Below are positions 43,710 to 53,479 of a stretch of 64,000 nucleotides of DNA, one piece after another. This DNA is from VRUE01 sp035557635 (GTDB lineage Bacteria > Actinomycetota > Thermoleophilia > Solirubrobacterales > 70-9): contig DATMDR010000061.1 in NCBI GenBank assembly GCA_035557635.1, positions 1 to 64,000 of the forward strand, written 5' to 3'. The position numbers and the translations under genes were made by a program. Under the pieces are notes generated by a model that ran no database searches, had not been told where the DNA came from, and was given only the letters and a program-made list of their open reading frames with translations. Each line of letters starts with the position of its first letter. The stretch's first letter is position 1.

Positions 43710-44889
43710 CGAGCAGCGCCTCCACGCCCGGCAGCTTCTTTCCCTCAAGCAACTCCAACGACGCCCCTCCTCCGGTCGAGAGCCAGTCCACCTTCTCACC
43801 CAGCCCGAACTGCTGCAGTGCGGCGACCGAGTCGCCGCCGCCGATCACGGTCGTGCCGGGCGCCGCGGCGACCGCCTCGGCCACCGTGCGGGTCCCCGCG
43901 GCGAACGGCTCCAGCTCGAAGGCCCCCATCGGGCCGTTCCAGAGCACGGTGCCGGCGGAGGCGATCGCCTCCGCGTAGGCAGCCGCGGTGCGGGGACCGA
44001 CGTCGAGGCCCATCCAGCCGTCGGGGACCTCGACCCCGTCGCCCTCGCGGCGCTCCGTCCCGGCGTCGAACTCGCGACCGAGCACGAGATCGACCGGCAG
44101 CATCAGCTCGCACTCGGACTCCCCAGCGCGTTTCAGCGCCTCCTTGGCCGCCGCGACGCTCTCGTCGTCGACCAGGGAGTCGCCGGTCGCGATCCCCTGC
44201 GCGCGGAAGAAGCTGAAGCACATCGCGCCGCCGATCAGGATCCGGTCGGCGACCTCGAGGAAGCGATCGATCACACCGACCTTGTCGCTGACCTTGGCGC
44301 CGCCGAGGACGACGACGAGCGGGCGACGGGGCGACTCGACCACCGCGGTCAGCTCGTTCACCTCGCGCTCGAGCAGCAGCCCCGCATACCCCAGGAGGTG
44401 GCGGGCGACGCCCTCGGTGCTGGCGTGGGCGCGGTGGGCGGCGCCGAAGGCGTCGTTGACGTAGAGGTCGGCCAGGCCGGCGAGCGCCTCGGCGAGCGCC
44501 GGGTCGTTCTCGGTCTCCCCCGGCTCGAAGCGGACGTTCTCGAGCAGCAGGACTTCGCCGGGACCGAGTCCCCCGGCCATCGTCTCGACGTCGCTGCCAA
44601 CCACGGCGGGGGCCTGGTGGACGGGGGCGCCGAGCAGCTCCGCCAGCCGCTCGCCGGCCGGGTGCATCGAGAGCGCCGGGTCCACCTTCCCCTTCGGCCG
44701 CCCCAGGTGCGAGACAAGGACCAGGGCGGCGCCGCGATCGCGCAGCAGCTCGATCGTCGGCAGCGCGGCGCGGATCCGGGTGTCGTCCGCCACCCGGCCG
44801 CCGTCCAGCGGCACGTTGAAGTCGACCCGGACCAGCACCCTGCGGCCCGCGACCTCGGCGGCGCGGACGCTCTTCTTGGAGAAGCTCAA
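43702..44889 (-). CDS. pgk: Phosphoglycerate kinase
   Basis: 395 residues. RVLVRVDFNVPLDGGRVADDTRI is the family signature. LVSHLGRPKGKVDPALS holds the phosphate-binding His/Arg, and ATGT-like PGTTVIGGGDSVAALQQFG is the nucleotide end. It transfers phosphate from 1,3-bisphosphoglycerate to ADP. Second gene of the glycolytic operon, 18 bases after gap. Confidence 0.97.
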   Translation of the reverse strand: MSFSKKSVRAAEVAGRRVLVRVDFNVPLDGGRVADDTRIRAALPTIELLRDRGAALVLVSHLGRPKGKVDPALSMHPAGERLAELLGAPVHQAPAVVGSDVETMAGGLGPGEVLLLENVRFEPGETENDPALAEALAGLADLYVNDAFGAAHRAHASTEGVARHLLGYAGLLLEREVNELTAVVESPRRPLVVVLGGAKVSDKVGVIDRFLEVADRILIGGAMCFSFFRAQGIATGDSLVDDESVAAAKEALKRAGESECELMLPVDLVLGREFDAGTERREGDGVEVPDGWMGLDVGPRTAAAYAEAIASAGTVLWNGPMGAFELEPFAAGTRTVAEAVAAAPGTTVIGGGDSVAALQQFGLGEKVDWLSTGGGASLELLEGKKLPGVEALLDA

Positions 44890-44907
44890 GGCGCCGTCCC
44901 CGCGGGC

Positions 44908-45933
<1,026 letters not shown>

Positions 45934-45983
45934 GAAGTCATCGCCTCCTGAATTGGTTTGGGACCCGATCTTATGAAGTCGAG

Positions 45984-46346
45984 CTAGTCGGACCCGATCG
46001 TGATCTCGATCTCGTACCCGTCCGGGTCCTTGAGGAAGGCCGAGTAGGAGCCCGAGCCGTGCGAGCGGCGCTCGCCGGGGTCGCTGACGCTGGTGCCGCC
46101 GCCGCCGACCCCCGCTTCCCAGGCCGCCTTGACCGCGACGATCCCCAGGGCGGAGAAGCTGAGCAGGCCGAAGCCCGGTCGCGCCTCATGGTGGGAGGCG
46201 ATGAAGAAGACCGGCTTGGCGATGCCCCAGCCGACCGTCCCGTCTTCCTCGAAATGACGCCGCCAGCCGAGCGGAGCGAGCAGCGCGTCGTAGAAAGACG
46301 CGCTCCGCTCGAGGTCGGAGACCTCCAAAAGGACGTGGTGCAGCAT
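45984..46346 (-). CDS. VOC-family (glyoxalase/dioxygenase-like) protein
   Basis: 120 residues, single VOC module: MLHHVLLEVSDLERSASFYDALLAPLGW with the metal His, and YSAFLKDPDGYEIEITIGSD with the metal Glu. The family includes glyoxalase I, fosfomycin-resistance enzymes and dioxygenases; no specific activity can be assigned. Separate from gap by 50 bases and from the ABC gene by 44. Confidence 0.88.
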   Translation of the reverse strand: MLHHVLLEVSDLERSASFYDALLAPLGWRRHFEEDGTVGWGIAKPVFFIASHHEARPGFGLLSFSALGIVAVKAAWEAGVGGGGTSVSDPGERRSHGSGSYSAFLKDPDGYEIEITIGSD

Positions 46347-46390
46347 TGCGAGGGGAGGCTATAAGGGAATCTCGCCCGAAGGCTGTCCGC

Positions 46391-47164
46391 TCAGCCGCCG
46401 CGGGGGCTCCAGCGGAAGAAGCGGATCGCGAGCAGCAATCCGGCGACGCCCCAGATCGCGACCACGGCGAGGTGGCCCCAGTCGAGGCTGGCCCCGCCCG
46501 CACCGGGGATGTAGGCGTCGAAGAAGGACTGGAAGAAGGGCCGGACCGGGAAGTGGTTGGCGAAGTCGACGACGCCGCTGGGCAGCTCGTTGTCTGGGAT
46601 GAAGACGCCGGAGAGGAAGTAGAGCGGCAGCAACAGCGCGTTGACGATCGGCGCGGCCGCGTCCTGGGAGGGGATCACCGCGGTCAGGGCGATGCCGAGG
46701 CAGCAGAAGGAGGCGGCGCCGACGACGAGGACGAGGACGATCTCCGGCAGCGCCGACCAGGGAATCGGGACGTCGTAGAGGAGGCGCCCAATGGCGGCGA
46801 TCAGCGCCAGCATCATCATCGCGAGGACGATCGAGTTGCCGACCCGCCCGGCGATGAAGACCCAGGGGGGCATCGGCGTACCCCTCCCCCGCTTCAGCCG
46901 ACCGTCCTCGCGTGCGATCGTCAGTGACATCGTCAGCGACTGCATCGTCGCCGAGATCACCGCCAGGGTGATGATCGCCGGCACGTAGTAGGCGGTGGTC
47001 TCGATCCCGCCCCGCACGTCGATCGTCTGGTCGCCGAAGATCGTGGCGAAGATCAGCAGCAGGACGACCGGGAAGGCGACGGTGAAGAAGACCGAGGCGG
47101 GATTGCGCCAGAAGGCCTTCTGGTCGTAGCGGAACTGATGCCCGACGAGGACGAGGGCGCTCAC
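46391..47164 (-). CDS. ABC-2 type exporter permease
   Basis: 257 residues with six membrane helices of the ABC2 membrane fold (VFFTVAFPVVLLLIFATIF; YYVPAIITLAVISATM; VGNSIVLAMMMLALIAAIG; IVLVLVVGAASFCCLGIALT; LLPLYFLSGVFIPDNELP; final helix near 225-245). The LSGVFIP motif is typical of daunorubicin-type exporters. It overlaps its ATPase gene by 4 bases (ATGA-type), so the two form one exporter; cargo (drug, lipid or other) is unknown. Confidence 0.94.
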   Translation of the reverse strand: MSALVLVGHQFRYDQKAFWRNPASVFFTVAFPVVLLLIFATIFGDQTIDVRGGIETTAYYVPAIITLAVISATMQSLTMSLTIAREDGRLKRGRGTPMPPWVFIAGRVGNSIVLAMMMLALIAAIGRLLYDVPIPWSALPEIVLVLVVGAASFCCLGIALTAVIPSQDAAAPIVNALLLPLYFLSGVFIPDNELPSGVVDFANHFPVRPFFQSFFDAYIPGAGGASLDWGHLAVVAIWGVAGLLLAIRFFRWSPRGG

Positions 47165-48018
47165 TCGGATCTCTCCGAGGTGAGCGAGAGGTAGATCTCC
47201 TCAAGATTGGGCCGGGTGACTTCCAGCCCGTCGAGCTGGAGTCCCTGCTCGACCGCGCGCCCGGTCAGCTCGTGCAGGGTCTCGACCGGTGTCCGGGTCT
47301 GCACCGAGACCTCCTCGTCGCCGAGCCGGTAGCTGATCGTCGTCGGCAGGTTCTCGCGATCGCCGAGGTCGGCGGGCGTCCCGGCGGCGACGATCCGCCC
47401 CGCGGCAAGGATCGCGACGCGGTCGGCAAGGCGCTGCGCCTCGTCCATGTAGTGGGTGGTGAGGAGAACGGTCTTGCCGAGGTCCCGCAGGCCGGCGATC
47501 GTCTCCCAGGCCTGGCGCCGAGCCGAGGGGTCGAAGCCGGTCGTCGGCTCGTCGAGGAAGAGCAGCTCGGGATCGCCGATCAGTGCCATCCCCACGTCGA
47601 GGCGGCGCTGCTGGCCGCCGGAGAGGCGGCTGGCGCGCTCGTCGGCCTTGCCCTCGAGGCCGACGAGCGCGATCGTCTCCTCGATCGGCCGCGGCTTCGA
47701 GTAGTAGCCGGCGTAGAGGGCGAGCGACTCGCGAACGGTCAGGTATGGGTCGGGGCGGCTGCCCTGGAGGACGATGCCGATCCGCTCGCGCCAGGCGCGG
47801 CCGGCGCGCCGCGGGTCCTCGCCCAGCACTGCGACCTGGCCGGCGCTGGCCTCGCGGTACCCCTCGAGGATCTCGACCGTCGTCGTCTTCCCCGCCCCGT
47901 TTGGCCCAAGCAGGGCGAAGACCTCGCCCGGCTGGACCTCGAGATCGACCCCACGGACGGCTTCGACCTGGCCGTAGCTCTTGCGCAGGCCTCGGATGGA
48001 AATGACAGCGTCGGGCAC
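47161..48018 (-). CDS. ABC transporter ATP-binding protein
   Basis: 285 residues from the GTG at 48016-48018; the upstream open frame lies in a palindromic repeat. Walker A LLGPNGAGKTTTVEIL, Q-loop IGIVLQGSRPDPYLTV, signature RLSGGQQRRLDVGMAL, Walker B LLFLDEPTTGFDPSARR and the H-loop TTHYMDEAQRLADRV are all intact. DrrA-like. C-terminal 70-residue extension as usual. Pairs with the permease downstream. Confidence 0.95.
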   Translation of the reverse strand: MPDAVISIRGLRKSYGQVEAVRGVDLEVQPGEVFALLGPNGAGKTTTVEILEGYREASAGQVAVLGEDPRRAGRAWRERIGIVLQGSRPDPYLTVRESLALYAGYYSKPRPIEETIALVGLEGKADERASRLSGGQQRRLDVGMALIGDPELLFLDEPTTGFDPSARRQAWETIAGLRDLGKTVLLTTHYMDEAQRLADRVAILAAGRIVAAGTPADLGDRENLPTTISYRLGDEEVSVQTRTPVETLHELTGRAVEQGLQLDGLEVTRPNLEEIYLSLTSERSE

Positions 48019-48045
48019 GGGGCCGCCGATTCTAGGGAGGGGTGG

Positions 48046-48147
48046 CTGACGAAGCCCAAGCGTCGCCAGGCAAGGACGCAGGGAGCGTGGCGTGCTCTGC
48101 ACGCGAGCGACTGAGGACGCCGCATGGCGGCGCTTGGGCTTCGTCAG
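48046..48147. repeat. 102-base element with 17-base perfect inverted ends
   Basis: CTGACGAAGCCCAAGCG and CGCTTGGGCTTCGTCAG enclose 68 bases containing a GCGTG-ctctg-CACGC hairpin and two AGGACGC words. The right arm contains the TGA of rapZ on the minus strand. Fifth palindromic element family in the window; no second copy here. Confidence 0.75.
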
Positions 48148-49070
48148 TCCAGTTCGGCGTCGCGGTGCTTCACCCGAACGACGACATCGTCCCGCCCCTC
48201 GAGGTCGCGGCGGATCCGGTCGGCGACGGTAATCGAGCGGTGACGGCCGCCGGTGCAGCCGACCGCGATCGTCAGGTGGCTCTTGCCCTCCGCCACGTAG
48301 GCGGGCAGGAGGAACTCGAGCAGCGGCAGCAGGCGGCCGTAGAACTCGCCGGCGAGGGTGCCGGCCTCGACGTACTCGCGGACCGCGAGGTCGAGCCCGG
48401 TCAGCGGGCGCAGCTCGTCGACGTAGTGGGGGTTGGGCAGGAAGCGCACGTCGAGGGTCAGGTCGGCATCGTGCGGCGGCCCGTTCTTGAAGCCGAAGGT
48501 GAGCAGGGTCAGGGCCAGCTTGCCGCTCTCGTCGCGGCCGAGCATCTCCTCGGCGATGCGGCGGCGCAGCATGCCGCTGGTCAGGTCGCCGGTGTCCATG
48601 ACGACGTCGGCGCGCTCGCGCAGCGGCGCCAGCAGCTCGCGCTCGGCGCGGATCCCGTCGACGATCCGCCCCTCGGGGGCGAGCGGGTGACGCCGGCGCG
48701 TCTCCTTGTAGCGGTCGACCAGGGTCTCCTCGTCGGCCTCGAGGAAGAGCACCTTCGGTTTCAGCCCGTCGGTCTGGAGCTCGTCGAGAACCTGGAGTAG
48801 CTCGTCGAAGTAGTCGCCGCCGCGCACGTCGGAGACGACCGCGGCGCGCTCGACGCCGCTGCCGTCGTGGCGGAAGAGCTCGCCGAGGCTGCCGATCATC
48901 CGCGGCGGCAGGTTGTCGACGCAGAAGTAGCCGCCGTCCTCGAAGGCGGCGATCGCCTCCGACTTGCCGGCGCCCGAGTGGCCGGTGATCAAGACCAGGG
49001 TCACCTCGCTGCCCGGGGCGTGGCCGTCCCTGTCCTTGCCGCTCGCCGTCGCCCGCTCCGCTCGCGCCAT
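48144..49070 (-). CDS. rapZ: RapZ-family nucleotide-binding protein
   Basis: 308 residues. Walker A in LVLITGHSGAGKSEAIAAFEDGGYFCVDNLPPRM is diagnostic of RapZ/YvcJ, and the C-terminal GCTGGRHRSITVADRI is the conserved anion-binding loop. In enterobacteria RapZ is an RNase adaptor in amino-sugar control; in Gram-positives the role is less clear. Overlaps uvrC by one base (ATG/TGA). The usual next genes of this cluster, yvcK and whiA, are not found here. Confidence 0.95.
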   Translation of the reverse strand: MARAERATASGKDRDGHAPGSEVTLVLITGHSGAGKSEAIAAFEDGGYFCVDNLPPRMIGSLGELFRHDGSGVERAAVVSDVRGGDYFDELLQVLDELQTDGLKPKVLFLEADEETLVDRYKETRRRHPLAPEGRIVDGIRAERELLAPLRERADVVMDTGDLTSGMLRRRIAEEMLGRDESGKLALTLLTFGFKNGPPHDADLTLDVRFLPNPHYVDELRPLTGLDLAVREYVEAGTLAGEFYGRLLPLLEFLLPAYVAEGKSHLTIAVGCTGGRHRSITVADRIRRDLEGRDDVVVRVKHRDAELD

Positions 49071-50944
49071 CAGCCTGTCCTGTTGAGCTGCTCGTGAATC
49101 TCGCGGGCGACCTTGCCGGGCACCCCCGGCACCGCCTCCAGCTCCTCGCGGCTGGCCGCCACCAGCCGCTCCGGCGAGCCGAAGTGCTGGAGCAGGGCGC
49201 GCTTGCGCACCGGCCCGATGCCCTTCAGGTCGTCGAGCACCGAGCCGGTCATCGCTCGGTCGCGGCGGCCGCGGTGATGGTCGATCGCGAAGCGGTGGGC
49301 CTCGTCGCGGACGCGCTGGAGCAGCTTCGAGGCCTCGGAGTCGGCCGCCAGGTCGAGCGGCGCCGCGCGCCCGGGCACGTAGACCTCCTCCAGCTTCTTC
49401 GCCAGCCCGATCACGGTGACGCCGCGCTCGACGAAGGGGCGCAGGACGCGCATCCCGGCCGAGAGCTGCCCCTTGCCGCCGTCGATCACAACCAGGGAGG
49501 GCAGCGAGGCGAAGCTGGCGTCGCGCTTGCCGTCGTGGGGAGAGAGGTCGACCTGTTCGAGGTAGCGGTTCATCCGCCGTGTGAGCACCTCTTCCATCGA
49601 GGCGAAGTCGTCGGAGCCGTTGCTGCGCTCGCCCCGCACGCGGAAGCGGCGGTAGTCGGCCTTCTTCGTCGCACCCCCCTCGAACACGACCATCGAGGCG
49701 ACGGTGTGGTCGCCGCCGAGGTTGGAGACGTCGAATCCCTCTATTCGCACCGGCAGCTCCTCCATCCCCAGCGCGTCGCGCAGGGTCGCCAGCGACTCGA
49801 CCCGGCGCTGGCGGCGGTGCTCGCGGCGCAGCCGGTCCTGGTCGAGGGCGAGGCGGGCGTTGCGCTCGGCCAGCTCGCGCAGGCGGCGCTTGTCGCCGCG
49901 CTCGGCGACGCGCACCTCGACCGGGGCGCCGCGGCGCTCGCTCAGCGCCGCGGCGAGCAGCTCGGCGCGGTCGCGCAGGTAGGGGCCGACGACGATCGTC
50001 CGCGGCACCGCGGGCGAAGCAGAGTAGTACTGGCCGATGAACTCCTCGGCGACCTCGGCGGGCTCGCGCTCGGCCTGGTTGTCGAGGTAGAAGCTCTGGC
50101 GCTCGGCGAGGATGCCGTCGCGCACCTGGAAGACCTGGGCGTTGGCGTCAGCGCCCTCCGCGGCGACGCCGATCAGGTCGATCGCCCCGACCGAGCCGCC
50201 GGCGACCCGCTGGCGCTCGAACAGCGACTGGATCGCCTGCAGGCGGTCGCGGTGCACGGCGGCGCGCTCGAACTCCCGCGCCTCCGCCGCCACCTCCATC
50301 TTCGCCTGCTCGTCCGCCTCCACCTGGCGGTAGCGACCGGAGAGGAAGTCGACGATCGCGTCGATGTTGCGACGGTACTCGTCCTGGGTGACGTAACCGA
50401 CGCAGGGCGCCCCGCAGCGCTTTATGTAGTGGTCGAGGCAGGGGCTGCCGGAGCGGCGGCCGGGCTCGGCCCCCTCGCAGGTGCGGAACTGGAACAGCTT
50501 GCCGAGCAGGTCGAGCGTCTCGCGCACCCGCTTGGCGCTCGAGAAGGGGCCGAAGTAGGCGCGGCCCGAGCGGTGCTTCTCGCGGGTGAAGTAGACCCGC
50601 GGGTACTCCTCGTCGAGGCTGACGCAGACGTATGGGTAGGACTTGTCGTCGCGCAGGCGGATGTTGAAGCGCGGCCGGTGGCGCTTGATGAAGCTCTGCT
50701 CGGCGAGCAGCGCCTCGGCCTCGTTGGCGGTGACGAGGCACTCGATCCGGTCGACCCGCGAGGTGAGGCGGGTCTCGCCGCCGGAGAAGTGGGAGGCGAC
50801 GCGCTTACGGATCGAGCGCGCCTTGCCGACGTAGAGGATCTCGCCGTCGGTGCCGTGGAAGAGGTAGACGCCGGGGGAGTCGGGCAGCTGGCGGCGCTGC
50901 TGGGCGATCCGCTCAGAGCGCGTCAGGTCATCGCCGTCGTTCAC
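49070..50944 (-). CDS. uvrC: Excinuclease ABC subunit C
   Basis: 624 residues, complete. The N-terminal GIY-YIG nuclease (GVYLFHGTDGEILYVGKARSIRKRV), a cysteine-containing segment (GSPCLDHYIKRCGAPCVGYV), a UVR motif near residue 210, the RNase H-like second nuclease (FDVSNLGGDHTVASMVVFEGG; VVIDGGKGQL), and a C-terminal double helix-hairpin-helix (LKGIGPVRKRALLQHFGSPERL). It makes the two incisions in nucleotide excision repair. Co-transcribed with rapZ. Confidence 0.97.
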   Translation of the reverse strand: MNDGDDLTRSERIAQQRRQLPDSPGVYLFHGTDGEILYVGKARSIRKRVASHFSGGETRLTSRVDRIECLVTANEAEALLAEQSFIKRHRPRFNIRLRDDKSYPYVCVSLDEEYPRVYFTREKHRSGRAYFGPFSSAKRVRETLDLLGKLFQFRTCEGAEPGRRSGSPCLDHYIKRCGAPCVGYVTQDEYRRNIDAIVDFLSGRYRQVEADEQAKMEVAAEAREFERAAVHRDRLQAIQSLFERQRVAGGSVGAIDLIGVAAEGADANAQVFQVRDGILAERQSFYLDNQAEREPAEVAEEFIGQYYSASPAVPRTIVVGPYLRDRAELLAAALSERRGAPVEVRVAERGDKRRLRELAERNARLALDQDRLRREHRRQRRVESLATLRDALGMEELPVRIEGFDVSNLGGDHTVASMVVFEGGATKKADYRRFRVRGERSNGSDDFASMEEVLTRRMNRYLEQVDLSPHDGKRDASFASLPSLVVIDGGKGQLSAGMRVLRPFVERGVTVIGLAKKLEEVYVPGRAAPLDLAADSEASKLLQRVRDEAHRFAIDHHRGRRDRAMTGSVLDDLKGIGPVRKRALLQHFGSPERLVAASREELEAVPGVPGKVAREIHEQLNRTG

Positions 50945-50963
50945 AGGTCAAAGAGTAGGCTCC

Positions 50964-50977
50964 TGGCCAGCTGGCCA
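50964..50977. promoter_or_regulatory. Operator-like palindrome TGGCCAGCTGGCCA
   Basis: Perfect 14-base palindrome in the 61-base gap between uvrC and the enoyl-CoA hydratase gene, 28 bases before the hydratase ATG. One base different at 14512-14525, ahead of an acyl-CoA dehydrogenase. Confidence 0.6.
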
Positions 50978-51005
50978 AGCCACCCCGACTTACGGAGAGA
51001 GCGAG

Positions 51006-51830
51006 ATGACGACCGAGACCCTGAGCCCGCCCGAGCTGAGCACGCTGCGAATCGAGATCGACGGCGATATCGGCACCCTCACCCTCGACCGCCCGGACGC
51101 CTTCAACGCGATGAGCCCGGAGATGATCGGCGAGATGACGGTCGCCTTCGCCTGGCTCGCCGACCAGGCGCCGCTGCGGGCGCTGATCGTCACCGGCTCC
51201 GGCAAGGCCTTCTGCGCCGGTGGCGACGTCAACTGGTTCAAAACCGGGGTCGAGGACGACTCGATCGACCTGCCCGCGCAGGTGCGGCGCGGCGCCGAGG
51301 CGCTGCACACGGCGATCGTCGATCTGCGGCGGATCCCCTACCCAGTGATCGCCGCGGTCAACGGGCCGGCCGCCGGCGCCGGCTTCTCCCTGGCGCTCGC
51401 CTGCGACGTCAGGATCTCCTCCGAGGCGGCCTTCTTCGCTTGCGCCTACGGGCGGATCGGCGCCTCCCCGGACGGGGGCATGACCTACTTCCTGCCGCGC
51501 GTGGTCGGCCCCAGCAGGGCACTGGAAATCCTCCTCAACGACCCCAACATGAGCGCCCAGGACGCACTGGCCGAGCGGCTCGTCGCCGAGGTCGTCGCCC
51601 CCGACGAGCTGATGGACCGGGCGCGGGCAAAGGCCGAGAAGCTGGCGGCCAAGGCCCCCCACTACGTGCGGATGGCGAAGCAGCTCTGCGGTCAGAGCAT
51701 CGAGAACAGCCTTACCGAGCACCTCCAACTGGAGCGGCACGGGATCGCCGACAGCATGGCCACCGAGGACCTGCGAGCCGGGGTCACCGCCTTCTTCGGC
51801 GGCGAGAAACCCGAGTTCGCCGGCCGCTGA
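51006..51830 (+). CDS. Enoyl-CoA hydratase/isomerase (crotonase family)
   Basis: 274 residues. GDIGTLTLDRPDAFNAMSPEM starts the crotonase fold. The oxyanion-hole segments GSGKAFCAGGDVNWF and NGPAAGAGFSLALACDVRISSEAAFF are present. In the position of the second catalytic Glu the sequence reads YGRIGASPDGGMTYFLPRVVGP, so D or S replaces Glu; hydratase versus isomerase activity is uncertain. Upstream palindrome suggests shared control with the dehydrogenase at 13316. Confidence 0.93.
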   Translation: MTTETLSPPELSTLRIEIDGDIGTLTLDRPDAFNAMSPEMIGEMTVAFAWLADQAPLRALIVTGSGKAFCAGGDVNWFKTGVEDDSIDLPAQVRRGAEALHTAIVDLRRIPYPVIAAVNGPAAGAGFSLALACDVRISSEAAFFACAYGRIGASPDGGMTYFLPRVVGPSRALEILLNDPNMSAQDALAERLVAEVVAPDELMDRARAKAEKLAAKAPHYVRMAKQLCGQSIENSLTEHLQLERHGIADSMATEDLRAGVTAFFGGEKPEFAGR

Positions 51831-51877
51831 GCGGGTACAGTCCCGTTGAGGCTCTCCCCCGAGGAAAGGAACCCAGC

Positions 51878-52342
51878 ATGAAGAAGGTTGCCGCACTTCT
51901 CGCCCTCGCCCTCGCCGCCTTCGCGCTCGTCGCCTGCGGCGATGATGACGACGACGGAACCACGACCGCGACGAGCGACAACGGAGCCGAAACCACCACG
52001 GAAACCGGTGGTGGCGAAAAAGCCGCCGGTGGCGGCGCGGGCGGTGGCGGAGCCGCCACGGCGCTGAAATTCGAGGCCGACCCGAGCGGCGCGCTCGCCT
52101 ACACGACGACCGAAGCCTCGACCGGAGCCGGCAAAGTGACGCTCGCGTTCGACAACCCCCAGGTGGCACCGCACGACGTCGCGATCGAAGACTCCGGCGG
52201 CAAAACCGTCGGCCAGACCGACCTGATCACCGAGAGCTCGACCTCGACCACGGTCGACCTCAAACCCGGCGACTACACCTTCTACTGCTCCGTGCCCGGC
52301 CACCGCGAGGCCGGCATGGAAGGCGACCTGACCGTCAAATAG
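51878..52342 (+). CDS. Cupredoxin-like lipoprotein
   Basis: 154 residues from the ATG at 51878. Lipobox LVACGDDDDDG (Cys at about 20), then a Thr/Gly-rich linker and a blue-copper fold at 65-154. Type 1 copper ligands are visible: H in VAPHDVAIED, C in YCSVPGHREAGMEG, H in PGH and M in AGM. Likely an electron carrier on the outer face of the membrane. A long plus-strand frame starting near 49094 that includes this gene is a shadow of uvrC. Confidence 0.92.
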   Translation: MKKVAALLALALAAFALVACGDDDDDGTTTATSDNGAETTTETGGGEKAAGGGAGGGGAATALKFEADPSGALAYTTTEASTGAGKVTLAFDNPQVAPHDVAIEDSGGKTVGQTDLITESSTSTTVDLKPGDYTFYCSVPGHREAGMEGDLTVK

Positions 52343-52355
52343 TCCCGAGCCGGAT

Positions 52356-52379
52356 GGCGCCCGTCACTCGGCGGGCGCC
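52356..52379 (+). terminator. Terminator hairpin after the cupredoxin gene
   Basis: GGCGCCCG-tcactcgg-CGGGCGCC, an 8-base perfect stem 13 bases beyond the stop. The low-GC region begins a little beyond it. Confidence 0.65.
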
Positions 52380-52555
52380 CCATCTCTTAGATCGAGATGC
52401 GGTCCTTTCGGCCAGCCACCGTCGTCTTTCCCTACACCCTGGAGGTCCGGTGAGCATCAGAACCGGCTTGGCGCGGGACGACACTGCGGCTGAGATTACT
52501 TGCGAAAGACGCTCTCGGCGTAGGACACGAGCCACACCTGCCGAAGCTAACTGCG

Positions 52556-53479
52556 ATGTCCGACCTACGGATTCCGATCGGGCGATACGCACGGCGTGTC
52601 TTCTGGGCCGTCATCCTCAGCAGCATCGGGCTGATCATCCTTGTTCGGTTCCTGCTGATTCCTAAAATCTTTGGAACCAACACTCCTTCAGTCGCAGAGC
52701 TCCTTAACCAGAGCCTAGGAGACATTTTCTCAACGATCGTCGCGGCCACCGTGCTCAGCGGCGTTGTCCTTTGGCTAATTGCGCCCTCAAAGAAGAGAGT
52801 GGACCTGGAAGTCATTCACCCCAAGGACATCGGTGTCATTCTGGATCGGGCGCTTCGTGATGCTCGGTCTTGGCACTACAGCGGCTCGACTGGCCGCTGG
52901 AACCGATCAAAAGTGCTTCCCGCACTTGCATCTGCGGCTCGACGAACCAACTCTACGAGGTCTTGCCGAATGATCATTCTTGACCCAGAAAACGAGCGGA
53001 TATGCACGGCGTACGCCAACTATCGTCGTGGACTACGCACCGGAAGGGGAAATGATTGGGATCTAAGGAGCGTGCGAGCCGACCTCTGCGCAACCATCGT
53101 CCTCGCCGCATTGCACAAGAGCCGAGAGCCTCTTCTCGACATTCGTCTTTTCGTGAAGGCGCAAAGTCCAGTGTTCCGAGTAGATGCATCAGGTGAGCAT
53201 TTGGTGTTGACGCGAGAGGATCCGGCCGAGCCAGCCCTAGCCTGCGGCGCAGGCACTCACTTCTTTGACGCATTCATGGAGTCTGTGAACTTTGATGCGC
53301 GTCAAGCCAGGGAGCTCGAGATCTCGGAGCAAGTTCCCGGTGATAAGAAGCTGGATAGAGATATCGTCCGTCAGGTACTCGACACGGCTGCACTACAGCT
53401 CCACGAGCTTGCTAGCGACAATTTTGTAGATCAGATCCTTGAAAAAGCAGTAAGCCCCAAGAACCCGTATGGCTTTTGA
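52556..53479 (+). CDS. Two-TM membrane protein with large cytosolic domain, unknown (low-GC island)
   Basis: 307 residues. Two membrane helices at about 15-37 (VFWAVILSSIGLIILVRFLL) and 52-76 (IFSTIVAATVLSGVVLWLIAP), then a 230-residue cytosolic domain. Its start reads IGVILDRALRDARSWHYSGSTGRWNRSKVLPAL, followed by CRMIILDPENERICTAYANYRR, features of an alpha/beta domain perhaps using R/K/D residues to act on a phosphate or nucleotide, not identified. GC is visibly below the surroundings. Overlaps the next gene by 11 bases, so the two are one unit. Confidence 0.8.
   Translation: MSDLRIPIGRYARRVFWAVILSSIGLIILVRFLLIPKIFGTNTPSVAELLNQSLGDIFSTIVAATVLSGVVLWLIAPSKKRVDLEVIHPKDIGVILDRALRDARSWHYSGSTGRWNRSKVLPALASAARRTNSTRSCRMIILDPENERICTAYANYRRGLRTGRGNDWDLRSVRADLCATIVLAALHKSREPLLDIRLFVKAQSPVFRVDASGEHLVLTREDPAEPALACGAGTHFFDAFMESVNFDARQARELEISEQVPGDKKLDRDIVRQVLDTAALQLHELASDNFVDQILEKAVSPKNPYGF

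Noticed and set aside
49094..52342. A 1082-codon open plus-strand frame
   Set aside because: Its first 600 codons are antisense to uvrC and read as low-complexity GC shadow; only the last 154 codons (cupredoxin lipoprotein) are real.
52354..52665. Small plus-strand gene before the low-GC pair
   Set aside because: Begins in the terminator hairpin, Arg-rich, and overlaps the membrane-protein gene out of frame.
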